Source: Saccharothrix sp. HUAS TT1
GTDB taxonomy: Bacteria; Actinomycetota; Actinomycetes; Mycobacteriales; Pseudonocardiaceae
Length of the DNA stretch: 64,000 bases
NCBI RefSeq assembly: GCF_040744945.1
Contig: NZ_CP160453.1
Coordinates: 5,828,001-5,892,000, forward strand
Direction: 5' to 3'
Each line of letters opens with the position of its first letter. Position 1 is the stretch's first letter. Of this stretch, positions 1 through 8,125 are shown one piece after another. The notes beneath the pieces are model-generated. The model was not told the DNA's origin. It worked only from the letters and a program-made list of their open reading frames with translations, and made no database searches. The translations under genes and the position numbers were made by a program.

Positions 1-2
1 TG

Positions 3-257
3 TTCGAGCTGGCCGACGAGCTCAACGCCATCCAGGTCGAGGTGCTGTGCTGGTGCGGTCGCCCCGGCCGGTTCAACGCCCGCGTGCACGACGGCGAGGT
101 GGTCCGCGCCGGCGACACCGTCCTGGTCGCCGACACCGTGCCGCCGCCCTCGGCCGACGCGGTGGACGTGCGCTACCAGGTGCTGTGCCGCACCCACTTC
201 CGCACCGGCGACCTGGGCCCGCACACCGTCAAGGGCCACCAGCTCAGCCTCACCTGA
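3..257 (+). CDS. tdk: Thymidine kinase, C-terminal part (5' end outside window)
   Basis: Only the last 84 codons are present; the reading frame is open to the left edge. The fragment carries the end of the nucleotide-binding fold and the zinc-binding lasso of type II thymidine kinases: a CWCGR motif, then FNARV, then VLCRTHF near the end. These supply the Cys and His ligands in this family. The enzyme phosphorylates thymidine to dTMP in the salvage pathway. Assignment rests on the C-terminal pattern alone; the P-loop half is not visible. Confidence 0.8.
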   Translation, partial: FELADELNAIQVEVLCWCGRPGRFNARVHDGEVVRAGDTVLVADTVPPPSADAVDVRYQVLCRTHFRTGDLGPHTVKGHQLSLT

Positions 258-331
258 CCCCGCCCCCGCTGGACGACGCCGGTTTCGCGTCCCACAATGG
301 ACAAACCACGTTGCCGGAACCGGGACACGAC

Positions 332-934
332 ATGAGCGCACCGCGCGAGCACGAGCACGGCCCCGAGGGGGCGCACGACGACGTGCTGGACAAGGTCGGC
401 GAGCGGCTGCGCCACATCCGCACCAGCCGGGGCGCGACGCTGGCCGACCTGGCCGAGGCCACCGGCATCTCCAAGAGCACCCTGTCGCGGCTGGAGTCCG
501 GGCAGCGCCGCCCCAGCCTGGAGCTGCTGCTGCCGATCGCGCGCGCCCACCGGGTGCCGCTGGACGAGCTGGTCGGCGCGCCGCCGGTGGGCGACCCGCG
601 GATCCGGCCGGTGCCGATCCGCCGCAACGGCATGACCGTGCTGCCGCTGACCCAGCAGCCGGGCGCGCTGCAGGCGTTCAAGATGATCATCCCCCACCGC
701 GGCGAGCCCGACCCGCGCACGCACACCGGCTACGAGTGGCTGTACGTGCTGTCGGGGCGGCTGCGGCTGATCCTGGCCGACCACGACGTGGTGCTGGTGG
801 CGGGCGAGGCCGCGGAGTTCGACACCCGGCTGCCGCACTGGTTCGGCGCGGTCGGCCCGGAGCCGGTGGAGGTGCTGAGCCTGTTCGGCAAGCAGGGCGA
901 GCAGATGCACATGCGCACCGGCCGCAAGCCCTGA
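332..934 (+). CDS. XRE-family transcriptional regulator with C-terminal cupin domain
   Basis: This is a 200-residue protein. Residues 24-80 form a helix-turn-helix with the typical TLADLAEATGISKSTLSRLE pattern. Residues 110-190 form a small beta-barrel cupin (HTGYEWLYVLSGRLRL, then EAAEF and LPHWFG). The layout matches the MerR-unrelated XRE/cupin sensors that bind a small ligand in the barrel, but no ligand can be inferred. A longer upstream frame exists; I chose the ATG at 332 because the added residues are arginine-rich and overlap the thymidine kinase gene. It stands alone, followed 37 bp later by a NUDIX gene on the same strand. Confidence 0.85.
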   Translation: MSAPREHEHGPEGAHDDVLDKVGERLRHIRTSRGATLADLAEATGISKSTLSRLESGQRRPSLELLLPIARAHRVPLDELVGAPPVGDPRIRPVPIRRNGMTVLPLTQQPGALQAFKMIIPHRGEPDPRTHTGYEWLYVLSGRLRLILADHDVVLVAGEAAEFDTRLPHWFGAVGPEPVEVLSLFGKQGEQMHMRTGRKP

Positions 935-971
935 CCTCCCCGCCGTCGCCGCGACCCGCCAGACTGTGCGC

Positions 972-1442
972 ATGACAGGCAGGCGCAGCGCCGGGATCCT
1001 CCTGCACCGGGTGGTCGACGGCGGTCTCCAGGTGCTCCTGGGCCACATGGGCGGCCCGTTCTGGGCGCGCAAGGACGAGGGCGCGTGGTCGATCCCCAAG
1101 GGCGAGCCCGACGGCGAGGAGGACCCGGAGGCCACCGCGCGCCGGGAGTTCGTCGAGGAGCTGGGCCTGCCGTTGCCCGAGGGCGAGCTGGTGCCGCTGG
1201 GCGAGGTGCGCCAGTCCGGCGGCAAGGTGGTGCGGGCGTGGGCGCTGGCCGGCGACCTGGACCCCGACCAGGTGATTCCGGGCACGTTCACGCTGGAGTG
1301 GCCGCGCGGCTCCGGCCGCTACCGGGAGTACCCGGAACTCGACCGCGTCGCGTGGTTCCCGCTCTCCGAGGCGCGGTTGAAGCTCGTGTCCGCGCAACGG
1401 GACTTTCTGCACAGACTCGCCCGAAATCACTCTTTCGAGTGA
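972..1442 (+). CDS. NUDIX hydrolase
   Basis: The 156-residue protein has a complete Nudix box at residues 44-66: G44, then REFVEELGL with the metal-binding glutamates. The family cleaves nucleoside diphosphates linked to another group (X). The substrate cannot be read from the sequence, but the motif GAWSIPKGEPDGEEDP just before and within the box resembles small house-cleaning Nudix proteins. ATG at 972 is chosen over the GTG two codons upstream. The stop codon overlaps the first copy of the ACACTGAAG repeat. Confidence 0.85.
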   Translation: MTGRRSAGILLHRVVDGGLQVLLGHMGGPFWARKDEGAWSIPKGEPDGEEDPEATARREFVEELGLPLPEGELVPLGEVRQSGGKVVRAWALAGDLDPDQVIPGTFTLEWPRGSGRYREYPELDRVAWFPLSEARLKLVSAQRDFLHRLARNHSFE

Positions 1443-1458
1443 CACTGAAGTTATCGAG
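1442..1458 (+). repeat. Intergenic 17-bp motif, copy 1 (ACACTGAAGTTATCGAG)
   Basis: Copy 1 of a motif also found at 22650 and 25389 in the same orientation. It differs from the other two copies at two positions (T for C, C for A). It sits in a locally AT-rich island directly at the stop codon of the NUDIX gene. Confidence 0.6.
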
Positions 1459-1826
1459 GGGATGAAGCATCCGTTTGGACGTTTGGGTGCGGGCCGTCCG
1501 GGTGATTCATCCTCATGTTCGCCACCGGCCACACCCGTGCCGCCACCGAGCGTGGTGACGGCTCCGAAACCCGTCGATATGACTTTGCGTGACCACAACC
1601 ATGACGGACGTCACTACTGCTGCGTTAAACCCGCCGTAACGTCGCCCTGCGTGGTCGGTCTAAGCTGTCGCAGCCGCACGACTTCGAGCGGGACTGCTCC
1701 ATCAGTGTGATGGCGTACCCCGGTAGCTTGATAACGCGTCACGAACCGGCCGCGATTGCATCCCTTAGGAGGAGCCTTCGTTGACGGGTGAAAGACGTCA
1801 CTGTGGGCGACGATGACCGTGAAGCC
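1459..1826 (+). other. Long untranslated stretch upstream of rbpA
   Basis: About 450 bases separate the NUDIX stop from rbpA. I see no credible gene. Short frames starting at 1462 (+) and ending at 1614 (-) have no family resemblance and no good ribosome binding site. The segment is less GC-rich than its surroundings and could hold further promoters or a long leader; only the SigR-like promoter at its end is convincing. Confidence 0.5.
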
Positions 1827-1853
1827 GGGAACGAACGGAGCAGTCCGATCGTT
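1827..1853 (+). promoter_or_regulatory. SigR/SigH-type promoter of rbpA
   Basis: GGGAAC at 1827-1832 and GTTG from 1851 are separated by 18 bases. This fits the oxidative-stress sigma factor pattern GGAAT/C-N18-GTT of SigR (Streptomyces) and SigH (mycobacteria). rbpA is a known member of that regulon in Streptomyces, so position and content agree. Expected transcript leader is about 50 bases. Confidence 0.7.
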
Positions 1854-1911
1854 GCACTCGGTGAGCAACAAGCCTGGGCCCCGGCCCTGAGCCGAGCGAA
1901 AGGACACCGCC

Positions 1912-2256
1912 ATGGCCGACCGCGTTCTACGGGGTAGCCGGCTCGGAGCAGTCAGCTACGAGACCGACCGCAATCACGACCTCGCCCCGCGCCGGTCGGT
2001 GCGGTACGCCTGCCCCAAGGGCCACGACTTCGAGGTCCCGTTCTCCGACGACGCCGAGATCCCCCACACCTGGGAGTGCCGCCTGCACGGCCAGGAGTCG
2101 AAGATCATCGACGGCAACGAGCCGGAGGCGAAGAAGGTCAAGCCGCCGCGCACGCACTGGGACATGCTCCTGGAGCGGCGCACGATCCCGGAGCTGGAAG
2201 AGCTGCTGGACGAGCGGCTGGAAGAGCTGAAGGGGCGGCGCACCCGCACCGCCTGA
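1912..2256 (+). CDS. rbpA: RNA polymerase-binding protein RbpA
   Basis: A 114-residue protein of the usual length for RbpA. It opens MADRVLRGSRLGAVSYETDR, has the central zinc-fold-like region (VRYACPKGHDF, then TWECRLHG), the basic linker and the C-terminal sigma-interaction helices (LLERRTIPELEELLDERL). RbpA binds principal sigma factors and stabilises open promoter complexes in actinobacteria. The gene is monocistronic: a SigR-like promoter lies about 60 bases upstream and a strong terminator follows directly. Confidence 0.97.
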   Translation: MADRVLRGSRLGAVSYETDRNHDLAPRRSVRYACPKGHDFEVPFSDDAEIPHTWECRLHGQESKIIDGNEPEAKKVKPPRTHWDMLLERRTIPELEELLDERLEELKGRRTRTA

Positions 2257-2272
2257 CCCCGCTTCGACGTGC

Positions 2273-2305
2273 GAGGGGCCCGCAGGAGTTTCCTGCGGGC
2301 CCCTC
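2273..2305. terminator. Bidirectional terminator between rbpA and ppm1
   Basis: A perfect 15-bp stem (GAGGGGCCCGCAGGA and its complement) closes a 3-base loop. It lies between convergent genes and can serve both. Confidence 0.85.
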
Positions 2306-2338
2306 TTGCGCGTCCGGGGGGGGGTCGCGTGCGCGGGG

Positions 2339-3130
2339 TCAGCGCTTGGCGGGCGCCTTGGCCTTGGGCGCGAACAGGTCGCGCAGTTGGGTGCCGCGGC
2401 GGCGCAGGCCCCACTTGGTCACCCGGATCAGCGCCTCGCGGACGATGTCGCCGCTCATCTTGGACACGCCGATCTCACGCTCGGTGAACGTGATGGGCAC
2501 CTCGACGACGCGGTAGCCCAGTTCGATGGTGCGCCAGCCGAGGTCGATCTGGAAGCAGTAGCCAGCCGAGGCGACGTTGTCGAGCCTGAGGTTGCGCAGC
2601 ACGTCGGTGCGGTAGGCGCGGAAGCCCGCGGTGATGTCCTTGACCGAGGCGCCCAGCGCGAGCCGCGAGTACAGGTTGGCGCCGCGGGACAGGATCTCGC
2701 GCTTCTTGGGCCAGTTGACCACGGTGCCGCCGGGCACGTAGCGGGAGCCGATGACCAGGTCCGCGTCGCGCAGGGCGTCGAGCATGCGGGGCAGGTCCTC
2801 GGGGGCGTGGGAGCCGTCGGCGTCCATCTCCACCAGCACCTCGTAGCCGCGTTCCATGCCCCAGCCGAACCCGGCGATGTAGGCGGCGCCCAGGCCCGCC
2901 TTCTCGGTGCGGTGCAGCACGTGCACGCGGTCGTCCTCGGCGGCCATCCCGTCGGCCAGCTGTCCTGTGCCGTCGGGGCTGCCATCGTCCACCACGAGGG
3001 CGTGCACCCCGGGCAGCGCGGTGTGCAGCCGCCGCACGATCTTCCCGATGTTGTCCCGCTCGTTGTAGGTCGGGATCACCACCAGCACCGGCCCGAGCTC
3101 GCGGTCAGGCTGCGCCTGCTGGTCCGCCAT
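2339..3130 (-). CDS. ppm1: Polyprenol-phosphate mannosyltransferase (Ppm1, DPM1-like GT2)
   Basis: A 263-residue family-2 glycosyltransferase that transfers mannose from GDP-mannose to polyprenyl phosphate for lipoglycan and glycoprotein synthesis. Residues 18-60 hold IPTYNERDN and [11 protein letters not shown]; the metal-binding EMDADGSH is at 101-108, followed by [17 protein letters not shown] typical of DPM1. No C-terminal membrane segments are present. The ATG at 3130 has a strong GGAGGAAA ribosome site; a GTG 9 codons upstream is possible. The start overlaps the 3' end of lnt by 26 bases. In Mycobacterium tuberculosis the two activities are one fused protein; here they are separate but translationally coupled. 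Confidence 0.93.
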   Translation of the reverse strand: MADQQAQPDRELGPVLVVIPTYNERDNIGKIVRRLHTALPGVHALVVDDGSPDGTGQLADGMAAEDDRVHVLHRTEKAGLGAAYIAGFGWGMERGYEVLVEMDADGSHAPEDLPRMLDALRDADLVIGSRYVPGGTVVNWPKKREILSRGANLYSRLALGASVKDITAGFRAYRTDVLRNLRLDNVASAGYCFQIDLGWRTIELGYRVVEVPITFTEREIGVSKMSGDIVREALIRVTKWGLRRRGTQLRDLFAPKAKAPAKR

Positions 3131-4712
3131 CCGTTTCCTCCTCGCCGACACCCGCACCAGGGGTCGGACGCGATCGTCGTCGTGTCGTGGTCAAGCCGAA
3201 CGCCACGGCCATCAGGCCCAGGGCGGTCATCACCCACTCGGGCCATGCGCCGAGGCGGGTTGCCAGCGTAGCCTCCCCGCGCAGCGGCACCGTGGCCACC
3301 AGCGCGTCGGGGGTGAACATGCCGGTCCGCTGCGTGACGGTCCCGTCCGGTAGCACGATCGCGCTGACCCCGCTGGTGGCGGCGACCACCACGGCCTTGC
3401 CGTGCTCGACGGCGCGGACGCGCGACATCGCCAGCTGCTGGTAGGTCATCTCGGTGTAGCCGAAGGTGGCGTTGTTGGTGGGGATGGCGATGAGGTTCGC
3501 GCCGGCGGTGACGGAGTCGCGGACCACGCCGTCGAACGCGACCTCGTAGCAGGTGTCCAGGGCGACCAGGGCGGGGCCCATGGTGAAGCCCCGGGGGTCG
3601 GCGCCGGGTTGGAAGTCGCCCGCGCGGTCGACGGTGTCGGTGAACAGCCGGAAGAAGTCGCGGTAGGGCATGGTCTCGCCGAAGGGCTGCAGCTGCCGCT
3701 TGGTGTAGGTGTCGGTGGCGCCGGCGCCGGGCTCGTAGAGCACGACGGTGTTGCGGGGCAGGTTGTCGGCGGGGTCGATGACGACGGCGCCGACCGCGAC
3801 GGGCGCGGCGATGGCCTCGGTGGCCTCGCGGATGCGGGCGGCGGCGTCGGCGTTGCGGAAGGGGTCGATGTCGGAGGAGTTCTCCGGCCAGATGACCAGG
3901 TCGGGTCGGGGCGCGCGGCCGGCGTCGACGTCGCGGGCCAGTTGCAGGGTGCGGGCGACGTGGTTGTCGAGCACGGCGCGGCGCTGGGAGTTGAAGTCCA
4001 GGCCGGCGCGGGGCACGTTGCCCTGGACCGCGGCGACGGTGGCGGTGCCCTGGTCGGGGTCGGTGTGCACGAGCGCGCCGGCGGCCAGGCCCGCGGCGAC
4101 GGGCAGGACGACGGCGGCCGCGCCGAGCCACCGGCGGCGGCCGAGGTGGGCCAGGCCGAAACCGGTCAGCGCGACGGCGAACCCGACCAGCGGCGCCCCG
4201 CCGACCGAGGCCAGCGGCAGGTACCAGCCCTCGGGCTGGCCGAAGGCGATCTTGCCCCAGGGGAACCCGCCGAAGGGGACCACGGAGCGCAGGGCCTCGT
4301 CGGCGACCCACACCAGCGCCATCCACAGGGGCGCGGCGGGCAGCCGGGACACCGCGGCCATGGCCGCCGTGCCGACGGCGACGAGGGTCGCGCACAGCAG
4401 CGCCAGGGGCAGCCAGGCGACGAGGCCGACGAACTCGCCGGTCCAGCGCAGCAGCGGCGCCATGAACGCCAGCCCCCACACCAGGCCGAGGCCGAACCCG
4501 GCGCGGGCGCGCCGGCCGTGCAGCAGGACGCCGAGCACCGCGAACCCGAGCGGCGCCAACCACCAGGTGGTGCGCGGCGGGAAGCTGAGGAACACCGCCC
4601 CGCCGCCCGCGGCGGCCAGCGCCACCCGCAGCAACGTGCCGCGCACGTCCCGGCGGCGGGAGGGCGGGGTGTCGGCGGCCGGCGGGTCCGGCGTCACGGG
4701 GGCAGCGACCAC
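3105..4712 (-). CDS. lnt: Apolipoprotein N-acyltransferase (Lnt)
   Basis: A 535-residue membrane protein with about seven hydrophobic segments, mostly in the first 210 residues, and a periplasmic-side nitrilase-like domain after them. The expected catalytic triad is present: Glu in WPENSSD, Lys in [10 protein letters not shown] and Cys in [10 protein letters not shown]. It adds the third acyl chain to the N-terminal cysteine of lipoproteins. The last residues overlap ppm1, so the pair is an operon. The start is the ATG-equivalent at 4712, just inside the inverted repeat boundary. Confidence 0.93.
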   Translation of the reverse strand: MVAAPVTPDPPAADTPPSRRRDVRGTLLRVALAAAGGGAVFLSFPPRTTWWLAPLGFAVLGVLLHGRRARAGFGLGLVWGLAFMAPLLRWTGEFVGLVAWLPLALLCATLVAVGTAAMAAVSRLPAAPLWMALVWVADEALRSVVPFGGFPWGKIAFGQPEGWYLPLASVGGAPLVGFAVALTGFGLAHLGRRRWLGAAAVVLPVAAGLAAGALVHTDPDQGTATVAAVQGNVPRAGLDFNSQRRAVLDNHVARTLQLARDVDAGRAPRPDLVIWPENSSDIDPFRNADAAARIREATEAIAAPVAVGAVVIDPADNLPRNTVVLYEPGAGATDTYTKRQLQPFGETMPYRDFFRLFTDTVDRAGDFQPGADPRGFTMGPALVALDTCYEVAFDGVVRDSVTAGANLIAIPTNNATFGYTEMTYQQLAMSRVRAVEHGKAVVVAATSGVSAIVLPDGTVTQRTGMFTPDALVATVPLRGEATLATRLGAWPEWVMTALGLMAVAFGLTTTRRRSRPTPGAGVGEEETDGGPAGAA

Positions 4713-4721
4713 TCGGCCAGC

Positions 4722-4818
4722 CTACGAGCTCGGGGTCCCGACCCGACCGCCGACCCGCGCCGCCGGCACCCGGCGGTGGTGCGCGGGTGTTCGCCGGGTC
4801 GGGACCCCGGGCTCGTAG
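4722..4818. repeat. Long imperfect inverted repeat upstream of lnt
   Basis: The arms 4722-4745 and 4795-4818 are 24 bp long with a single mismatch and begin CTACGAGC. The 49-base interior holds a second, smaller GC-rich hairpin. It lies upstream of lnt, so it is not a normal terminator for either neighbour. One arm is part of the gene remnant next to it, which suggests an inverted duplication. Confidence 0.75.
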
Positions 4819-4934
4819 GACTCGGCCGCGCCGACGTCGCCGACGGTGAAGCCCCGGGCTTCGAGGTAGCGGCGGGCGCGGGTCACCGCGTGGGTCTCGA
4901 CGGCGAGGCGTTCGGCGTGGTCGGGGCGCGGCTC
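4722..4934 (-). pseudogene. Gene remnant resembling DUF3883 (NO VEIN C-terminal-like) domain
   Basis: On the minus strand the frame after a TAA at 4935-4937 reads like real protein: RPDHAERLAVETHAV, then RARRYLEARGFTVGDVGAAE. This resembles the helix and strand opening a DUF3883 domain (usually ...VGA-x-SYDL, leading to VEVKGT). The similarity stops at the inverted repeat, after which the frame is low-complexity and ends at 4722. No start codon is available. I read it as a decayed fragment, with moderate confidence. The rest of the 4935-5110 stretch shows nothing else. Confidence 0.4.
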
Positions 4935-5110
4935 TTACCCGGTGCTGCGGACGCGACGGCGTCGGTGGGGTCGCCTCCGGCCACGAGCCGGTCGGGGGTG
5001 GACGTGTGGGGCGGTGTCGGGTTGCCCTGGGGTTGGCGGGGTGGTGGTGGGGGTAGGAAATCAGGGTTCCCACCGATGTGGGGGGACGCGGGTGCGGGGA
5101 GGGTGGAGTC

Positions 5111-5296
5111 ATGACCACGTTGACCAGGCCTCAGAACCAGAAGGTGATCGCCGGTGTGTGCGCGGGGTTGGCGGCCCGGTACGGGTGGCGGCCGGGCACG
5201 GTGCGGCTGGCGTTCGTGGTGTCCTGCCTGTTGCCGGGGCCGCAGTTCCTGCTCTACCTGGCGTTGTGGGTGATGATGCCCAAGCGCCCCTACTGA
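5111..5296 (+). CDS. PspC-domain small membrane protein
   Basis: A 61-residue protein that is almost entirely one PspC domain: KVIAGVCAGLAARYG, followed by one hydrophobic hairpin ending LALWVMMP. Such short proteins are common in actinobacteria; their role in envelope stress is inferred from the domain only. ATG 5111 is preceded by a GGGAGGGTGGAG ribosome site. Its end overlaps the convergent TetR gene by 7 bases. Confidence 0.8.
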   Translation: MTTLTRPQNQKVIAGVCAGLAARYGWRPGTVRLAFVVSCLLPGPQFLLYLALWVMMPKRPY

Positions 5297-6051
5297 CGGG
5301 TCGCGACGAGGGCCTGGATGCCGTCCAGGACGCGTTCCAGGCCGAAGGCGAACGCGTGCTCGCCGTCGTGGGCCGCCGCGTGGGTCTGTCCCGCGGCGGC
5401 CCCGACGCGGGCGGCGGTGGGATAGCGGGCGGGGTCCAGGACGCGGGCCAGGAACGGGGCGGCGGCCTGCCACCACTGCTGGTCGGTCAGGCCGGTGTGG
5501 CGGCGCAGGTGGGTGGCGTCGACGGTGGCGCGGGCGGCTTCGCGGGCGTGGGCCAGGACGAGCTGCAGGACCGAGTCCATCTCCGGGTCGGTGAGGCCGA
5601 TGCCGTCGACGGCGCGCAGCTCGTAGTCGTACTTGGCCACGACGTGGGGTCCGAGGACGGCGCGGTGGGTGGCGACCTGGAGCAGCCAGGGGTGGCGCAG
5701 GTGCAGGTCCCAGTTGTCGCGGGCGATGCGGGCGAGCCGGCCGCGCCACCCGCCGGGCACGTCGTCGGGGCGCGGTGTGCCGGCGTGGACGGCGTCGACC
5801 ATGGCGTCGAGCAGTTCGGCCTTGCCGGGGACGTGGGTGTAGAGGGACATGGCGCCGACGCCGAGCTTGTCGGCGACGCGGCGCATGGACACCGCGGCGA
5901 GCCCTTCGGTGTCGGCGAGGTCGACGGCGGCGGTGACGATGCGGTCGACGTCGAGGTCCTTGCGGGCGGCGCGGCCGGTGGTGCGCCACAGCACGGCGAG
6001 GGTGCGGGCGGGGTCGCCGGTGCCGGCGTGTTCGGTCGCCACGGCGGTCAC
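5290..6051 (-). CDS. TetR-family transcriptional regulator
   Basis: A 253-residue regulator. The N-terminal helix-turn-helix is at about 35-85 (IVTAAVDLADTEGLAAVSMR, then LGVGAMSLYTHVPGK). The C-terminal half looks like the TetR_C_1 ligand domain of tetracycline-repressor-type proteins (HPWLLQ, LTDPEMDSVLQLVL). The start is a GTG at 6051. No target gene is adjacent in divergent orientation, so its regulon cannot be read here. Confidence 0.85.
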   Translation of the reverse strand: MTAVATEHAGTGDPARTLAVLWRTTGRAARKDLDVDRIVTAAVDLADTEGLAAVSMRRVADKLGVGAMSLYTHVPGKAELLDAMVDAVHAGTPRPDDVPGGWRGRLARIARDNWDLHLRHPWLLQVATHRAVLGPHVVAKYDYELRAVDGIGLTDPEMDSVLQLVLAHAREAARATVDATHLRRHTGLTDQQWWQAAAPFLARVLDPARYPTAARVGAAAGQTHAAAHDGEHAFAFGLERVLDGIQALVATRQ

Positions 6052-6099
6052 CCTACGGCGTGACCCGTGCGCCCGCCGACGCGGCGCGACCGTGGCGGG

Positions 6100-6459
6100 T
6101 CAGGGTGTGTCGGTGAGGGCGGCGCGGACGATGTCGAGGGCTTCGTCGGCGGTGAGTCCCTGGTCGCGGGCGGTGGCGGCGTAGGTGTGGGCGGCGCGCA
6201 GGACGCGTTCGCGGCCGCGTTGGCCGGCGGCGCTGACGACGGTGCCGGCGCGGCCGCGGGTTTCGATGAGGCCGGCTTCCTCGAGTTCGCGGTAGGCGCG
6301 GGCGACGGTGTTGACGGCGAGGCCGAGGTCGGCGGCGAGGGCGCGGACGGTGGGCAGCCGGGCGCCGACGGGCAGGTCGCGGTCGGTGATGCGGCGGGCG
6401 AGCTGGGAGCGGACCTGTTCGTAGGGCGGCACGGTGGAGGCGGGGTCGAGGCTGATCAC
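6100..6459 (-). CDS. GntR-family regulator, short YtrA type
   Basis: A 119-residue protein. A GntR winged helix occupies about residues 8-75 (PPYEQVRSQLARRI, then LPTVRALAADLGLAVNTVAR and LEEAGLIETR). A short helical tail follows in place of a large effector domain, as in YtrA-like regulators. I start it at the GTG at 6459; longer frames upstream read through the divergent gene's promoter. It is divergent from the FtsX-ectodomain-like gene, with an 88-bp gap. Confidence 0.82.
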   Translation of the reverse strand: MISLDPASTVPPYEQVRSQLARRITDRDLPVGARLPTVRALAADLGLAVNTVARAYRELEEAGLIETRGRAGTVVSAAGQRGRERVLRAAHTYAATARDQGLTADEALDIVRAALTDTP

Positions 6460-6547
6460 GTGCCCGATAGTGGCAGAGCGGGCGGCGCCGGCGGCAGCGC
6501 CGGGTGGGGTGACTCCGGGTCGCGGACCTGCGACGGACCGTGGCAGG

Positions 6548-6988
6548 GTGGTGGGTGTGCTCCGCAGACCGCTGCCGTTGACCGTGGCCTTGGCGTTGGT
6601 GGTGGGCGTGTCGTTGCTGGCGGTGCTGTCGGGGGCGCAGCGGCGGGTGGCGGGGGCGCCGGCGCCGTACTGCACGGTGTTGTCGGTGTTGTTCGACACC
6701 GACGGGGAGATGCGGCGGGTGGCGGCGGAGTTGCGGCGGGACGGCCGGGTGCGGGAGGTGCGGGACGAGCGCACGAAGTCCGCGAACCACGACCGGGTGA
6801 CGGCGCGGTTGCGGGAGGAGGGCCGGTTCGACCTGGCGGACGCGACGCGGGTGGGGTCGACGCCGGCGTCGGTGCGGGTGGTGGAGGGGTTCGGGGTGGA
6901 TCCGGCGGAGTTGGCGGGCGAGTTGCGCCAGCGGTTCCGGGTGAACCTGGTGGACGCGTGCGCGGAGCCGGGCGCGTGGGACCGGTGA
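6548..6988 (+). CDS. Single-pass membrane protein with FtsX extracellular-domain-like fold
   Basis: A protein of about 146 residues with one N-terminal hydrophobic segment (PLTVALALVVGVSLLAVL) and an extracytoplasmic domain. The domain resembles the extracellular domain of the cell-division permease FtsX: a strand ending TVLSVLFDTDGEMRRVAAEL, then RRDGRVREV, and later LADATRVGSTPASVRV, where FtsX proteins read P-ASFRV. The four FtsX membrane helices and any FtsE partner are absent. GTG at 6548, 6551 or 6557 could be the start. The call is from pattern memory and needs a structural comparison. Confidence 0.55.
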   Translation: MVGVLRRPLPLTVALALVVGVSLLAVLSGAQRRVAGAPAPYCTVLSVLFDTDGEMRRVAAELRRDGRVREVRDERTKSANHDRVTARLREEGRFDLADATRVGSTPASVRVVEGFGVDPAELAGELRQRFRVNLVDACAEPGAWDR

Positions 6989-6995
6989 CCCGGGG

Positions 6996-7385
6996 TCAGC
7001 GCTTGGGTGCGACGACGGTGCCGCGGGCGCGGGTGACGACCAGGGGCGGGTCGAGGACGTCGGCGGCCGACGGGCCGCGGTGGGGTGCGGAGCGGCAGAC
7101 GACGCGGGCTTCGAAGTCGAGGTCGCGGGAGCGGTTGCCGACGCGGACGAGGGTGGCGGTGGCCTCGATGACGTCGCCGGCGTGGACGGGCGCGAGGAAC
7201 TCGACGTCGCGGTAGCCGGCGAAGAGCCCTTCGTCGGCGTCGGTGCGGATGAGCAGTTCGGTGGCGACGTCGCCGAACAGGCCCAGGCCGTAGGCGCCGT
7301 CGACGAGGGCGCCGCCGTAGTGGGCGTGGGAGTGGGGCACGTAGCGGCGGTGGGTGACGGTGAGGCCGACGGTGGGCGGGTTCAC
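6996..7385 (-). CDS. kal: 3-aminobutyryl-CoA ammonia-lyase (Kal), hotdog fold
   Basis: A 129-residue hotdog protein and the last gene of the lysine operon. It matches Kal, which removes ammonia from 3-aminobutyryl-CoA to give crotonyl-CoA: an early [17 protein letters not shown] segment, then [28 protein letters not shown] 7385 overlaps the kamE stop by 4 bases. Identity is supported strongly by the neighbouring kamD, kamE and kdd. Confidence 0.85.
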   Translation of the reverse strand: MNPPTVGLTVTHRRYVPHSHAHYGGALVDGAYGLGLFGDVATELLIRTDADEGLFAGYRDVEFLAPVHAGDVIEATATLVRVGNRSRDLDFEARVVCRSAPHRGPSAADVLDPPLVVTRARGTVVAPKR

Positions 7386-8125
7386 GGGGTGTGCTCCTTC
7401 TGGGTCCGCACGGCGTGGACGAGGTAGCTGGCGACTTCGCCGGGGGTGGTGCCGCGGCCGAAGACGCGGTCGACGCCGAGGTCGGCGGCCATGAGGGGGT
7501 CGAAGCGGGGTCCGCCGGCGATGAGCAGGGGCCGCCGCTCCCCCATGGCCTCGCGGAACGCGGCGGACAGCTCGCGGGTGTTGAGCAGGTGGGCGTCGCG
7601 CTGGGTGACGACCTGGGAGACCAGGACGGCGTCGGCTTTCTCGGCGCGGGCGCGGCGGACGAGGTCGGGGACGGAGACCTGGGCGCCGAGGTTGACGACG
7701 GTGAGCTCGCGGTAGTACTCCAGGCCCTTCTCGCCGGCGAAGCCCTTGATGTTGAGGATGGCGTCGATGCCGACGGTGTGGGCGTCGGTGCCGATGCAGG
7801 CGCCGACGACGACGAGCTTGCGGCGCAGGAGCCGTTTGACGGCGGCGTTGACGTCGGCGGGCGGGAGCAGGGGGTAGTCGCGCTCGACGACGTGGACGTC
7901 GTCGAGGTCGACGACGTGGCGCACGGAGCCGTAGACGACGAAGAAGGTGAAGTCGTCGCCGATGGGGTGGGAGTGCACGACCATGGCGGGGTCGATGCCC
8001 ATGCGGTTGGCGAGTTGGCGGGCGGCGCCGTCGGCGCGGGGTCCGGCGGGGACGGGCAGGGTGAAGGAGGTCTGCACCATGCCGTCGCCGGTGGTGTCGC
8101 CGTAGGGGCGGACGTGGCGGGTCAC
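7382..8125 (-). CDS. kamE: Lysine 5,6-aminomutase beta subunit (KamE)
   Basis: The 247-residue small subunit of D-lysine/beta-lysine 5,6-aminomutase, which moves the terminal amino group of beta-lysine to carbon 5 using adenosylcobalamin and PLP. The cobalamin-binding motif DAHTVG places the axial histidine at residue 116. Lys127 in LNIKGF lies 11 residues later, the same spacing as between the axial His and the PLP lysine of the clostridial enzyme. A Rossmann-type B12 domain fills the rest. GTG 8125 overlaps kamD by 4 bases. Confidence 0.95.
   Translation of the reverse strand: MTRHVRPYGDTTGDGMVQTSFTLPVPAGPRADGAARQLANRMGIDPAMVVHSHPIGDDFTFFVVYGSVRHVVDLDDVHVVERDYPLLPPADVNAAVKRLLRRKLVVVGACIGTDAHTVGIDAILNIKGFAGEKGLEYYRELTVVNLGAQVSVPDLVRRARAEKADAVLVSQVVTQRDAHLLNTRELSAAFREAMGERRPLLIAGGPRFDPLMAADLGVDRVFGRGTTPGEVASYLVHAVRTQKEHTP

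Noticed and set aside
1462..1710. Short frame after the first repeat copy
   Set aside because: Serine/proline-rich, no family match, poor ribosome site. The ATG follows the repeat by chance in two of three copies.
4722..4818. The inverted repeat as an insertion-sequence end pair
   Set aside because: The arms are only 49 bases apart, with no transposase and no target duplication visible.
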